64,000 bases of DNA, from the NCBI GenBank assembly GCA_031772625.1, contig CM062814.1, forward strand, positions 368,041,781 through 368,105,780, in the 5' to 3' direction. The notes under the pieces were generated by a model. The model was not told where the DNA came from and ran no database searches. It worked only from the letters and a program-made list of their open reading frames with translations. Position 1 is the first letter of the stretch. Every line of letters starts with the position of its first letter. Shown in pieces: positions 1-10,810 of the stretch. Source of the stretch: Pinus tabuliformis (lineage: Eukaryota; Streptophyta; Pinopsida; Pinales; Pinaceae). A program made the translations under genes and the position numbers.

Positions 1-104
1 TTCTCACTTGCCCATGTTAAGCCCATTGCGTCAAACAAGGGAAACTTTGTAGGCGATACCCAGTTGTGGTTGACCTCCAAGCTATAGTAAATTCTGCAAA
101 CACC

Positions 105-594
105 AACTCGAGAGGCTCAACTCCCCCATTCCTCTTACCCTTCAAAATGTTTAATTTCAATGTCCACAATTTCCTCATCGATTCCGACGCGTCAACCAAC
201 GTTATGCCCTAGTCGTTTCGCAAGAAGCTGAATATTCAACCAGAAAAAAGCGACACCAAAATTATCCAACTTGACAGGTCTGAAGTCCCTCCCATAAGAG
301 AATTAAATAATGTCATCATTTGGTTATCTTTTGATTCCTGAGTGCACTAGTGTATCGACATAATTTTCTTGGACATCTCAGAAGCCTACGTTCTTATTCT
401 CAGTAGAGATTGATCTTGCAAGCTTCAAGGCTACTTCACCATAGATTGGTCTCATTTGTTGCTACCTTACAAAGGAAGGAATAACCAGATCAGGGTAAAT
501 AGCAAACCTTGTATGAAGCATACTGTAACCAACCTTGAAAATTCTAATGAGCCAATCAGTTGTGTGCAACAAGATTTGCGAGTATGCCTCCTTG
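105..594 (+). pseudogene. Tat element aspartic protease fragment
   Basis: Translation of the plus strand gives the start of a retroviral-type aspartic protease, IDSDASTNVMP, followed about 90 codons later by a segment reading LSRD, then a stop, then GYFTIDWSHLLLPYKG. The latter is a characteristic end of Gypsy proteases of this lineage. The protease would cut the Gag-Pol polyprotein. The active-site triplet is damaged: DSG has become DSD, with the catalytic Asp codon at 180-182. At least four in-frame stops are present. The fragment ends abruptly at the A1 insertion site, and the matching downstream sequence resumes at 7066. Confidence 0.75.
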
Positions 595-599
595 AATCT
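595..599. repeat. Target-site duplication of A1 (AATCT), left copy
   Basis: The five bases AATCT directly precede the left end of A1, and the same five bases follow its right end at 7061-7065. A perfect 5-bp duplication is the normal Ty3/Gypsy integrase signature and fixes the element boundaries at 600 and 7060. Confidence 0.9.
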
Positions 600-1719
600 T
601 GGTGGCCTGGGTGCAGGCGATATGGTCAAATGGCTGAAGCCTGATATAATTTCTTCAATTTCTGGCTGAATTCCTCTTTCTGCTTCAATAGGTGTATTAG
701 TTATCTAATGTTAGACTGACCATCTCATGAGGTTTTCCTCTTATCACCCCAACCCTTGTTATCGGGCACAAATCATCTCATAGGCCTATTTTCTTCTATC
801 GGGATTATAATCCCATAGGAACTATAAGGATCCAAAGGAACGAAAATACACTATCGGTGGGTTTTGCAAGGGAAATAATCCACACAAAGGAATACACTAT
901 TGGCAATTGCTATCGCTCCCAATTATCGGTGCTATGGAGGTCCGACTTGACATCACTATCACTATCGATGATTGATGATGGCCTCTTTAATATAGATCTG
1001 CCTCCCCACTAAACTTCTGATGTGATAGTCTTATGGATCCGATAGACTATCCAATCACTCCTATATTATTTCAGATCTGGAAGTCACACTTCATACGTCG
1101 GTGCTTCTAAAGGCTAGTCTCTCCCCACACCAACACAATGATGTGATAAAGGGTTCATACCTGAGGAAGTTATAGTCCACATGTGATAATATTTCAGGTC
1201 CGGAACTCTGTTCAGGCTAAGTAATTTCATGATTTCCTGTGTAAAAGAGAGCTTTGCCTCAGAACTATATTAAGCAAATAAATAAGCCAAACTCACCAAT
1301 ATGAAGGAAAACCGGTTAAAGGCTTCAACTATTGTGTTAATTGGAAATTTTAGGCGAAATAACTGATATAAAACTAAAAAGAAAAGAATTGAACTGATAC
1401 ACACATAAAAATAACAGTTTAGCAGAGAATTGTCAATCAGATGCACAGAAAGAGTTTTTGCAAATGATAATGCTTCCGTCTCCCTCTAACTCAAAGCTTC
1501 CCTTTATTTCATTTTATAAATAATAGATAAGCCCTCTTGTTCCTATCCATACAAAAGCATGCCTGTTACATCAATTTAAAGCATGCATAAAGCTTGTTAC
1601 AACTTATCCATAAGCGATTATTACAACATGATTTATTTTTAATTCTATCCTTATCTTAAACTAAAAAAACATGGAAATTGCTGGCTAAAGGACCGCACTC
1701 CTTTACCTGTAGATCTTGA
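600..1719 (-). repeat. A1 3' LTR, truncated at its inner end
   Basis: It begins TGGTGGCCTGG on the plus strand, the reverse complement of an LTR ending in CA. It aligns along its length with 5818-6990, including the shared stretch ending GGCTAAAGGACC. Similarity stops near 1719, whereas the right LTR goes on for another ~65 bp to CATCA. The missing part is the start of U3, lost in the same deletion that removed the end of the integrase gene. Confidence 0.85.
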
Positions 1720-1722
1720 TGT

Positions 1723-2720
1723 TGCTATCCTGCAGTTGCTGTTTCACTTGTTCATGTATTGCTTGCATTTCTGAAGAAAAATCTTCACTCTCTACACTTC
1801 TCATCTCGTCTTTTCCCAAGTTTCTTAACTCAGATACTTCACTTGGATGCATTCCATAAACAATATGGAATGGACTCTATCCTGTACTCTTGTTAGGTGA
1901 GTCATTATATGCATATTCAGCTTATGCTAACACTTGATCCCATTGCTTTGGATGTTTTGCAGTAAGGCTCCTTAAAAGATTGCCTAAACTCTTGTTCACA
2001 ACTTTAGTTTGTCCATCAGTTTGTGGATGATAGGCAGAACTGAAACTTAATTTAGTTCCCAATTTCTTCCATAGCGTCCTCCAAAAATGTCCAATAAATT
2101 TGGAATCCTTGTCTGAGACAATACTTTTAGGCAACCCATTCAATCTTACAACCTCGTTAAAAAACAAATTAGCAATGTGAGAAGCATCACTAGTCTTATA
2201 ACATGGAATAAAGTGTGCCATTTTCGAAAATCTATCCACTACAACAAAAATGGAATCATTACCTCTTTGAGTCTTTGGTAAACCCATAACATAATCCATA
2301 CTTACCATATCCCAAGGCCTATCTGGAATTGGTAATGGGATGTACAAACCTATGTTTTGGCTCCTTCCCTTTTCATATTGACAGACTTTGCAAGTTTTCA
2401 CATATTTTTCCACCCGAGATTTCATTTTTGGCCAGAAATAAAATCTATTCAACTGTTCAAAAGTCTTCTCTATACCAAAATGTCCTGCAAGTACTCCACT
2501 ATGTTTTTCTTTGATTAAATCCCCCCTCATTGAATAGTTAGGTATGTACAGCTGATTTTTCTTAAACAAGAGTCCATCTTGTAAGAAGTAATCCAACCAT
2601 TTACTCCTATCCATCAAAACAGGATTTTTACATGCTTCAAATGGCTCTTTAAAATCTGGATCTATTTCATATAATTCCTTAGGAAAATCAAAACCCAACA
2701 CTTTGATTTGACTCTCTTGA
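1723..2720 (-). pseudogene. A1 integrase, C-terminally truncated
   Basis: Integrase inserts the cDNA into chromosomes. Reading leftwards one sees the zinc-binding HHCC domain (HSGVLAGHFG ... CKVCQY), then the DDE core: SMDYVMGLP, IVSDKDSKF, and SSAYHPQTDGQ. The third catalytic acid is changed: the family has TE after DGQ, here it is TK (a G-to-A change on the coding strand). A stop lies at the position of ...QVLA before AEYAYNDSP. The frame then continues to EQVKQQLQDSN, where the deletion joins it to the LTR, so the DNA-binding tail and chromodomain are missing. Confidence 0.85.
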
Positions 2721-3130
2721 AATAATACATGCCTCCTACTTAAGGCATCTGCAATTTTGATTGATTGGCCATTTATATACTTCAAAACAAAATGGAAACC
2801 TTGAAGATACTCTACCCATTTAGCATGTTTCTGGCTAAGCTTTGGCTGCTACATAATATACTGTACTACATGGTTATTTGAATAAATTATGAATTCCTTT
2901 GACATTAGATAATGCCTCCATTTCTTCAATGACTACACAACTCCATAGAACTCCTTATCATAAGAAGAATACTTCCTTTTGGAATCATTTAGCTTTTCAC
3001 TGAAGTAGACTATAGGTCTATCTTCTTGGCTTAATGCACCTCCAATAGCTTCTCCGCTGGCATCACCCTTCACTTGGAAAGGCTTACTAAAATCAGGTAA
3101 AACCAAAATAGGCTTTTCAGTGATTTTCTT
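2721..3130 (-). pseudogene. A1 RNase H domain
   Basis: Coding-strand reading gives a Gypsy RNase H: SKPFQVKGDASGEAIGG, then QEDRPIVYFSEKLN, then YDKEFYGVV, and the tether NGQSIKIADALSRR at its end. It would degrade the RNA template during cDNA synthesis. The first Asp (in DAS) and the Glu (in DKEF) are present, but the third catalytic position reads YSNNH where the A2 copy has YSDNH, so an Asp is lost. At least three stops and a frame change relative to the RT interrupt it. Confidence 0.75.
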
Positions 3131-4110
3131 CTTTAACAGCTGAAATTTTTTTCTGCTTTAGCAGTGCATCTAAATGGTTGTTTTTCCTTCTTTATGGTCT
3201 CAATAATAGTTTCATTAATCTTACTAAAATTCTTGATGATTTTTCTATAAAAGCTAGCAAGACCATGAAAACGTATTACCTCAAAAACACTCTTGGGTGA
3301 AGGCCATTCCATGATTTCCTTGATCTTCTCTGGATCCATCTTCATCCCTTCAGCGGAAATAACAAAACCCAAGTACACTAGCTCTTCTCTCATGAATGAA
3401 AACTTCTTCAAATTGAGCAATAATTTCTCCTAATGTAGCCTTTGTAAGACATAATTCAAATGCCTCATATGCCTCTCCTTAGACCTGTTGTAAACTAATA
3501 TATCATCTAGATATACTATTACAAATTAACCAATAAAATCTTTAAAAACTTCATTCATGAGACTCATAAATGTACTTGGTACATTTGACAACGCAAAAGA
3601 CATTACTCTCCACTCATACAATCCCTCATTTGTCTTAAAAGTGGTTTTCCAGTTATCCCCTTCTCTTATCCTTATCTGATGATACCCACTTTTAAGATCT
3701 AGTTTTGAAAAATACTTTGCTCCACTCAAGCAATCAATTAAATCTTCAATTCTTGGTAAAGGAAATCTGTACCTGATCATGATTTTATTGATGGAATTTG
3801 TACACATTCTCCAGCCTCCATCTTCTTTGGACTCAACACTATTGGCACTACACAAGGACTCAAGCTTTCTCTGATCGGCCCTTTGTCAAGCAATTCTTGC
3901 ACCCGCTTTCTAACCTCTTCATTTTATGTAGGAGTCATTCTATAAGCTGCTTTGTTATGTAGACTTTCTTGCGGAGTCAAATCTATATGATGGCTAATTC
4001 TTCTAATGGGTGGCAAATCATTTGGAAAATCATCAACAATAATATCACAATATTTCTCCAACATTTCTTGAATTTCAATTGGTAAATCAGAAATTTTAGT
4101 AGAAGTCATT
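3131..4110 (-). pseudogene. A1 reverse transcriptase
   Basis: Several in-frame fragments form a Gypsy RT. They include the linker DLPPIRRISHHIDL, the palm motif [16 protein letters not shown] and [17 protein letters not shown]. The catalytic box YLDD is intact at 3502-3513, followed by the connection [19 protein letters not shown] stop lies just before the YLDD box, where FIGKF has become FIG-stop-F, and others lie near 3430 and 3520. The enzyme would copy genomic RNA into DNA. The domain order and near-identity of motifs to A2 (40482-41300) establish the family. Confidence 0.85.
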
Positions 4111-4740
4111 ATTACCTTGGTCTTTCAATTACAGAAACATTTACCTCATTCTCTTCAATCTGCTTCAAGTATTCCTTTCCTCCTAGTAATAGAGTTTTTG
4201 GATTAGTCTTCTTTCATGGTACATCTTCTTCCTATAGAGGCAGCAATGTATAATTGACACCATCCTTTCCAAACTTGTAGGTGTTTCTTTTTCCATCATG
4301 CATGGCTGCTCTATCATATTTCCAAGGTCTTCCAAGAAATATGTAACACAAATCCATTGGCATCACATCAAATACAATTTTATCTTTATACTTTCCCACC
4401 TGAAATTCTACTTCAGACTATTCATTCACTAACAGTTGATGTCCCTTTTGCAACCATGACACCTTGTAAGGTGTTGGATGTTTCATTGTCTTCAGCTTCA
4501 ATTTATCTACCGCTTCTGTAGAGACCAAATTATCAGTGCTACCACTATCAATGATCATCCAACAACATTTCCCCTAAACTTTACACACTATTCTGAATAA
4601 AGTATTTCTTTGTGATGGTTGAACTATCTCCTTTGTTGGCTTGAGAAAAACTTTACTAACTACCAAATATTCTTCTCTCTCTGGTATATTTTCTTCTTCT
4701 GTCACTGCTGCTGCTGGTGCTTCTCCCTCAACTGGAGCAA
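4111..4740 (-). pseudogene. A1 aspartic protease region
   Basis: Coding-strand reading contains the protease active site in good shape, MIIDSGSTDNLVS (plus-strand 4520-4560). It is followed by KLKLKTMKHPTPYKVSWLQ, then IFLGRPWKYDRAAMHD, the second conserved protease loop. Stops occur near 4420 (in the segment before EVEFQVGKYKDK) and near 4230. A2 has the converse state: fewer stops next to the site, but the catalytic Asp itself is mutated to Asn. Confidence 0.8.
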
Positions 4741-5751
4741 CAATTGCACTCCTCTGGCCTGTTCCTGCATTCTTTGAGAACTCAAAAGCTTTATGTCCCA
4801 GCTTGTTACATCTGTAACATCTTAATTCTCTTCCTCTTCCTCTACCTCCTCTTCCTCTAGAAAAACTCCCTCTGCCTCTTACATCACCTCCTGTAGGTGC
4901 ATGTTGGGTTGAGTTATTGCTAGCTCCATATTTAGGTGCTGTATATCTCGCTCTACCACCTTGACTTCCCCTTCCTCAGAAAGTACCTCTCCCTCTGGTA
5001 GACTGCTTCCTCATGTGTTTTTCTTTAGCTTTCAGTGCTATCTAATAAGCTTCATGTACTGTTTTAGGAGACAGTAGACTTATCTCATCTTGAATGTCCA
5101 TCCTAAGTCCATTCACATATCTAGCCACCTTCTCATATCTATCCTGGGCTTCTCCAATGCTTATGCTTAGCTTGTAGAATTCCTCTCTGTATTCTTTCAT
5201 TGTCATAGATCTCTGTCTAAGATTTCGCATCTGTCTGAACAAAGTTTCCTAAAAATTACTTGGTAAAAACTTACCTCTTAGCTTTGCTACCATTCTGCTC
5301 CAACTCTTGATAGCTTGCTTGCCAAGTCTCTTTCTTTCTATCTGCACACTATCCCACCAAAGCGCTGCATGGCCTTTTAACTTGGTGACAGCAAACTTGA
5401 CTTTCTTCTCATCTTCTGTTTCTTCATAATCGAAGAATTTCTCCATGCCATTAATCTAGTCTATCAATTCTTCTGGATTCAGTCCTCCTTCATATATTGG
5501 AACCTTAGTCTTTGGCCTAGATATGATCTCAACATTGACTGGAAGAATCTCATCTCAGGGGTAACTTCTACAACCTCCTCCTCTACAACTTCAACCTCAA
5601 GTTTACTAACATCTCCATCATCTATATTTCTACTTGTTGTTAATATATCCAATCTAGCTTGCATCTGTTGCACAAATTCCATTACTTCAGTGTTTGCAAT
5701 AGGCCATCATCTTCCACCATGTCCTTGTCCTCTTCCAACTCTGAAATCCAT
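4741..5751 (-). pseudogene. A1 gag
   Basis: Starts at ATG 5749-5751 (MDFRVGRGQGHGGR, then a stop), about 50 bp downstream of the primer site. It continues with VMEFVQQMQARLDILTT, a capsid-type segment KLKGHAALWWDSVQ, MTMKEYREEFYKL and LNGLRMDI-like motifs typical of plant Gypsy Gag. Next come an Arg/Gly-rich stretch and one zinc knuckle, CYRCNKLGHKAFEF, near 4795-4840. The last zinc ligand is Phe instead of Cys, so the knuckle is broken. At least two stops and one frameshift (near 5550) are present. Confidence 0.85.
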
Positions 5752-5801
5752 AGTAACTTTCCTTCTCCTTCTTATGATATTCAGTTCAATGTCAGCTGGT
5801 T

Positions 5802-5813
5802 GCTTTGATACCA
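5802..5813 (-). other. A1 primer-binding site (tRNA-iMet type)
   Basis: On the minus strand this reads TGGTATCAAAGC, one base from the usual plant site TGGTATCAGAGC complementary to initiator-methionine tRNA. It lies four bases inside the 5' LTR end, as in A2 at 38572-38583. Confidence 0.85.
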
Positions 5814-5817
5814 CTAA

Positions 5818-7060
5818 TGGTGGCCTGGATGCAAGTGATATCGTGACCGAAGCCTGATATAATTTCTTCAATTTCTAGCTGAATTCCTCTTTCGACTTCA
5901 TAGGTGTATCAATTATCTAATGTTAGACTGACTGTCTCATGAGGTTTTCCTCTTATCACCCCAACCCTTGTTATCAGGCACAAATAATCTCATAGGCTTG
6001 TTTTCTTCTATCGAGATTATAATCCCATAGGAATTATAAATATAGACTATCGTTGCTTTAAAACAAGTGAAAATGCAGTTAAAACGCAATATATACAGGC
6101 GGAGGCTTTCGTTCAAAAGGAACGAAAATACACTATTGGCGGGTTTTGCAAGGGAAATAATCTACACACAGGAATACACTATCAGAAATCACTATCGCTC
6201 CCAATTATTGGTGCTATGGAGGTCTGACGCAATATCGCTATTACTATCAACGATTGACAATGGCCTCTTTAATATAGATCCACCTCCCCACTAAACTTCT
6301 GATGCAATAGTCTTATGGATCCGATATACTATCCAATAACTCATATATTATTTTGAGTCCAAAATTCGCACTTCGGACTTCAGTGCTTCCAAAGGCTAGT
6401 CTCTCCCAGCGCCAACACAACGATGCGATAAAGGGTTCAGACTTGACGAGGTTATAGTCCAAAGGTGATAATCTTTCAGGTTTGGAACTCTGTTCAGGCT
6501 AAGTAATTTCATGATTTCTTGTGTAAAATAGAGCTTTGCCACAGAACTCTACTAAGCAAATAAAGAAGCCAAACTCGCCAATATGAAGGAAAATAGGTTA
6601 AAGGCTTCAATTGCTATGTTAATTGGAAATTTTAGGCCAAATCACTGATATAAAACATAGAAGAAAAGAATCAAACAAATACACGCATAAAAATATTAGT
6701 TTAACAGAGAACCATCAATCAAATGCACAGAAAGAGTTTTTGCAGATGATAATGCTTCTGGATCCCTCTAACTCAAAGCGTCTTGTTATTTCATTTTATA
6801 AATAATAGATAAGCCCTCTCGGTCCTTATCCATACAAAAGCATGCCTTTTACATCAATTTAAAGCAATTATTCATAAATCATGTTACAACTTATCCATAT
6901 GCGATTATTACAACATGATTTATTCTTAATTCTATCCTTATCTTAAACTGAAAAACATGGAAATTGCTGGCTAAAGGACCTCACTCCTTTGCCTATAGAT
7001 TTTTTGGATTTTTGGAATAAGTTTGAAGATTTTCCCTCCAAGTCTCATGCTCCTACATCA
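5818..7060 (-). repeat. A1 5' LTR, 1243 bp
   Basis: A full-length LTR in minus orientation, running from TGATG at 7060 down to the terminal CA at 5818. It aligns with 600-1719 and, in inverted sense, with the A2 LTRs at 37294-38567 and 56477-57750. The following target duplication AATCT at 7061-7065 confirms its outer edge. Confidence 0.9.
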
Positions 7061-7083
7061 AATCTTCATTCAGGTGCTATCAG

Positions 7084-7610
7084 CCTCAGACATCAACCAT
7101 TTCCCCGGATACCCAACTTGAAATCCCCATGCAAACCCCGAGCTATGGTGACGAGATTTTTTCCTTAAACTTATATACGTCAGGTTTACCTTCCCCAAGC
7201 ATGGAGATGTGGACATTGTATTATGTTGGATCAAAAACCCATGAAAGAGTAGGAGTGGGATGTGTCCTGCTAAATCTGAAAGGGGATATATTTTTGATCT
7301 CGTGCAGGTTAGAATTCTAATGTACCAACAACACTGCAGAATATGAAGCATTGGTGCTCGGCCTACAAAATGCCATCGACTTAAAAGAATACTGCTTGAA
7401 ATTCATTTGGGATTCAGAAATCATTACGAGACAGGTACGCATTACCATCGATTGTTTATCCCCACATCTAAAGAATTACCAACAAGAGGTATGGCGTCTC
7501 ATAAATTCTTTTAAAGCTTTCAATATCATTTATGTTCCTAGGTTTAACAACGCTATTGTTGATACTCTAGCTAATGCTATAGCTAGATTCACACCCCTTA
7601 GAGATGGTTT
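7084..7610 (+). pseudogene. Tat extra (aRNH-type) RNase H upstream of the RT
   Basis: A type-1 RNase H fold can be read: MWTLYYVGS, GVGCVLLNLKGD, CRLEF, a stop (7318-7320), TNNTAEYEALVLGLQNAIDL, IWDSEIITRQVR, and YVPRFNNAIVDTLANAIA. It is a second RNase H separate from the one that follows the RT. In this lineage such domains are thought to help remove RNA during reverse transcription. The first catalytic Asp (LYYDGS in relatives) is Val at 7225-7227; the Glu and the other two Asp positions are visible. Continuing in frame it leads into a linker (FHVFNDDEQIMGF...) and the RT. Confidence 0.8.
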
Positions 7611-9085
7611 TTATATTGAAATTATGTATAAGCCAACAATTCTAGACAACATAACTAACTTTCACGTGTTCAATGATGATGAACAGATTATGGGATTCAT
7701 GGAAAACGTGGAAGTTTTTAAATATGCGACTATCGACGAAGAGGAACATGAGAAATCGTTACAAGATGAAGTGGATTCACAGAAAGGAAATCCCTTACCT
7801 AAAGGGGTGGTGTCATTGGAAAAATTGTTCGACCTTCAGAATCATTTCGGAGGTCCGCCAAATACTAAGATGCATAGTTCCACTCTCTTACATGGGAAAA
7901 TCAACCTCGGAACCATGTCTAACCCCAAGTACATTAACCTGGGAACAAGTTGCACCCCAAAGGAAAGACAGACCATCAGTTTATTTCGAAACTACCACAA
8001 TGTCTTTGCTCGGAGTTATGATGACCTGAAAGCGTATGATACTTGGTTTATTCAGCATGTTATTGCTACTAGAGAGGGAGTCAAACCATTTCAACAGAAA
8101 CTGAGGGAGGTACATCCCACATTAGAACCCCTCATACAAAAGAAATTAAAGAAATTTTTGGATGCCCGCATTATTTTTAAGGTTAGATACTCGACATGGG
8201 TATCTAATCTGGTGCTAGTGAGGAAAAAAATCTAGAGAAATGTGCCTATGCGTCGATTCCTAGAACCTTAATTGGGCGTCGGACAAAGATAACTACTCGA
8301 TTCCATCCATGGAGCAAATCCTCCAAACCATCTCAAGAGCTGAGGTATTTTATCTACTAGATGGATTCTTCAGTTACAATTAGGTTTTGGTATCAATTTT
8401 AGACTAGATTATGACAACATTCCCAAAAAAGTGGGGGACATTCACATTTCGCCGTATGCCATTCAAAATCATAAATGTTGGGGCGACTTTTCAAAGGGTT
8501 ATGGATATCGATTTTCGAGGGTTAATTGGTCAGAGTGTAGTGGTATACCTAGACGATGTCATCGTTTTTTCAAAAAAAAGAAGTGACCATCTACAGCACT
8601 TGAATTTTTTTTTTAAAAGATGTTGGAAATATGGGATCTCTCTCAACCCTAAGAAGAGCATATTTGCGGTTTCAGAAGGCAACCTGCTAGGCCACATCAT
8701 CACCAAGAAAGGAATCATGTTAGACGCTGACTCTGTAAAAGCCATAGCACAGATCCCTCAGCCAAACATCAAGAAAGGTATGCAATCTTTCCTCGGAAAA
8801 ATTAATTTACTTCGCAAGTTTATTTTAGATTTTGCACAAATTCTTAAGCCTTTACAGAACATGATAAAGAAAGATAGAATTTTCAAGTGGGATCAGGAAG
8901 AAAAGGAATCTTTTTATCGGATTAAGGCAGCTATCGTGGAAGCACCTTCCCTTTCAAGCCCTGATTTTAGCAAAGATTTTATCTTGTACACTTTCGCTTC
9001 AAATTCATCATTGGTCGCGGTCATTACCCAAAAGGACTGCGATCATGACACACGTCCTATTTCATTAATGAGTACAAGAATCTAA
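7611..9085 (+). pseudogene. Tat reverse transcriptase
   Basis: After a linker with SPHLKNYQQEVW-type sequence upstream, the RT entry motif is seen: NVFARSYDDLKAYDTWFIQH, GVKPFQQKLREVHPTLEP, STWVSNLVLVRKK. A stop and frameshifts follow at 8233-8410 (the fingers/palm part with LDGFFSYN). The frame then restores as WGTFTFRRMPFKIINVGATF with an intact YLDD catalytic box at 8546-8557. Downstream is GISLNPKKSIFAVSEGNLLGH and LGKINLLRKFILDFAQ. It would copy RNA to DNA in cytoplasmic particles. The intact YLDD contrasts with A2 and the Reina-type element, where this box is destroyed. Confidence 0.85.
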
Positions 9086-9355
9086 TGGACAAAGCTAAAC
9101 TACCAGGACATTGATAAGCAGGTTTATGCAATTTACAAAGAAGTGAGAGACATCGGGCCATACATCCTAAAGAATCATGTCACCGTGATGGTCCCCCATC
9201 CTGTCGTCAGATCCCTCTTTGTACAGCATGAGCTGGGGGAGAGAAGAGCCAACTGGATGACATCCCTCCAAGAATATGATTTAGAATTTAAGCCCTCCCA
9301 CACTGTAAAAGGGCGTGGTCTCTGTAAACTCGTCGTCAAGGCTGCTGATCATTAA
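8930..9355 (+). pseudogene. Tat RNase H domain following the RT
   Basis: This is the ordinary Gypsy RNase H: SPDFSKDFILYTFASNSS, RPISLMSTRI then a stop (9082-9084), LNYQDIDKQVYAIYKEV, IGPYILKNHVTVMVPHPVV, and EYDLEFKPSHTVKGRGLCKL. It partly overlaps the RT connection domain. The catalytic Asp positions are largely replaced (FAS in place of a DAS motif), which I believe is normal for Tat elements, whose extra RNase H may take over the activity; that last point is inference. Confidence 0.75.
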
Positions 9356-9479
9356 GACACGGAGTCCGATTGACTGGCTTAGGAAACAGAAGGATGGGAG
9401 CATGAGATTGAAATGTACCACAATGAACTCCACGGATCACGTGACTCCTCATCTTGGTACGCTGATTTAAAACAATACT

Positions 9480-10810
9480 GAATGCAAGGGTCTTTGCCTA
9501 AAGCCATGTCCACTAAATAGGGGAGAGCCATTAGGCTTAAATCTGCCTCATATCAAATGGTCCAAGGGAACCTTTTCAGGAAGCACTAACTCGGTATGTT
9601 ACGAAGATGTCTAGATTACGATGAAGCTCAAAAGGTGCTGAAAGATCTACATGACAGACCAGCAGGAGGTCATTTTGCAAGCAACACCACAACTCACAAT
9701 GTCATACGGGCAAGTTTCAACTGGCCCAATCTTTTCAAAGGTTCTCATGCCTATGTATGAAAGTGTTCAATTTTCCAAAAGCATGCATGCAGATAGGCAA
9801 GGTCATATTCTCCTCTACAACCCATAGTAGTCGAAGAACCTTTTCAACAATGGGGTCTGGACGTCATAGGCGAGATCATCCGTAACTCATCAAAGCAACA
9901 TAGGTACATACTCACGGCCATCGACTATTTCACCCAATGGGTAGAAGAAATCCCATTGTGAAAGGTTAACGATAATGAGGTAATATCCTTTATTAAGTAG
10001 TACATCATGGCTAGGTTCGGTGTTCCAACCTCGTTTTTGATAATGCTACTTACTTTTCAACTTTGAAATTGCATGATTTTGCTCTAGAAAATAACATCGT
10101 GTTAAAACATTCGGCCAATTACTATCCCCAAGGAAACAACCTAGTAGAATCAACCAACAAGAACCTTATTCGTATCACCAGGAAAACACTGCGCTCGCAG
10201 TAGAAGAATTGGCACAATGCCCTCCGTAATGCTCTTTGGGCTGACCAGGTCACTCCCAAAACTTCAATCAACACACCTCCATATTTCTTGGTCTATGAGA
10301 AAGAAGCCATCTTGCCACCCAATATGTATCTCCCCACCCGTAGGCTAGCTCAAGAGTCACAAGGCACCGCATGCCCATCCATTCAAAGTTGAATCGATAC
10401 CTTGGTAAAACTAGAGGAAGAAAGGTCCAAAACTAAGGAGAAGTTTTCCATCAACCAAGCCCAAATAAAAATATGGTTCGATAGGAAATCCACAAGGTCC
10501 CAAAAATTTGAGGTAGGGGACCTCGTGCTCAAATGGGACCGGGGAGCTCGTGCTCAAATGGGACCGGGGACCTCGTGCTCAAATGGGACCGGGGACCTCG
10601 TGCTCAAATGGGACCGATTTCATGAGGATAAAGGCAAACACACAAAGCTTTAGGCTTTGTGTATAGGCCTGTACCAGATTGTAGAAAAAATTGGCCATCA
10701 CACATTCAAATTGCAAAGCTTGGGAGGGTGAGTGGAACCCCTTCCAGTGAACAACCACTACCTCAAACATTACTTCACCTAGGAACCTGAGAGTTGTTGG
10801 CCCCACCTTG
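9480..10810 (+). pseudogene. Tat integrase
   Basis: The zinc-binding part is seen near 9640-9790 (LKDLHDRPAGGHFASNTT ... CSIFQKHA, where the first Cys pair is damaged). The catalytic core follows: EEPFQQWGLDVIGEI, YILTAIDYFTQWVEEIPL, MARFGVPTS. A frameshift follows and the part near 10080-10260 is read in another frame (ENNIVLKHSANYYPQGN..., WHNALRNALWADQV). The C-terminal strand FEVGDLVLKWDR appears at 10509-10535. It is disrupted by a 25-bp tandem array (10522-10616). Multiple stops throughout. Confidence 0.75.
10522..10616. repeat. Four copies of a 25-bp tandem repeat inside integrase
   Basis: The unit beginning CTCGTGCTCAAATGGGACC starts at 10522, 10547, 10572 and 10597, the last copy being partial. 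The copies differ by only one base (AG for AC in the first junction). Three extra units add 75 bp, so the reading frame that enters as VGDLVLKWDR exits again as GDLVLKWDR after a passage through the other two frames. It is likely a slippage expansion. Confidence 0.95.

Larger units (their letters stand above)
600..7060 (-). mobile_element. A1: chromovirus-type Ty3/Gypsy retrotransposon
   Basis: A minus-strand LTR element with LTRs at 600-~1719 (3', truncated) and 5818-7060 (5'), an initiator-Met-type primer site at 5802-5813, and gag, protease, RT, RNase H and integrase read right to left. It has a perfect AATCT target duplication. A2 (37294-57750) is the same family and retains a chromodomain. 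In A1 the sequence between integrase codon ...QLQDSN (about 1723) and the inner end of the 3' LTR is missing, so chromodomain, polypurine tract and the first ~65 bp of the LTR are deleted. Scattered stops make it inactive. By motif memory the RT is closest to CRM/Galadriel-type chromoviruses; that sub-assignment is weak. Confidence 0.9.

Noticed and set aside
8530-8745. Minus-strand ORF of 71 codons
   Set aside because: It overlaps the Tat RT in antisense and is a shadow of that frame.
10522-10616. Short regular repeats as a possible CRISPR array
   Set aside because: Units are contiguous with no unique spacers, lie inside a plant retroelement integrase, and there are no cas genes.
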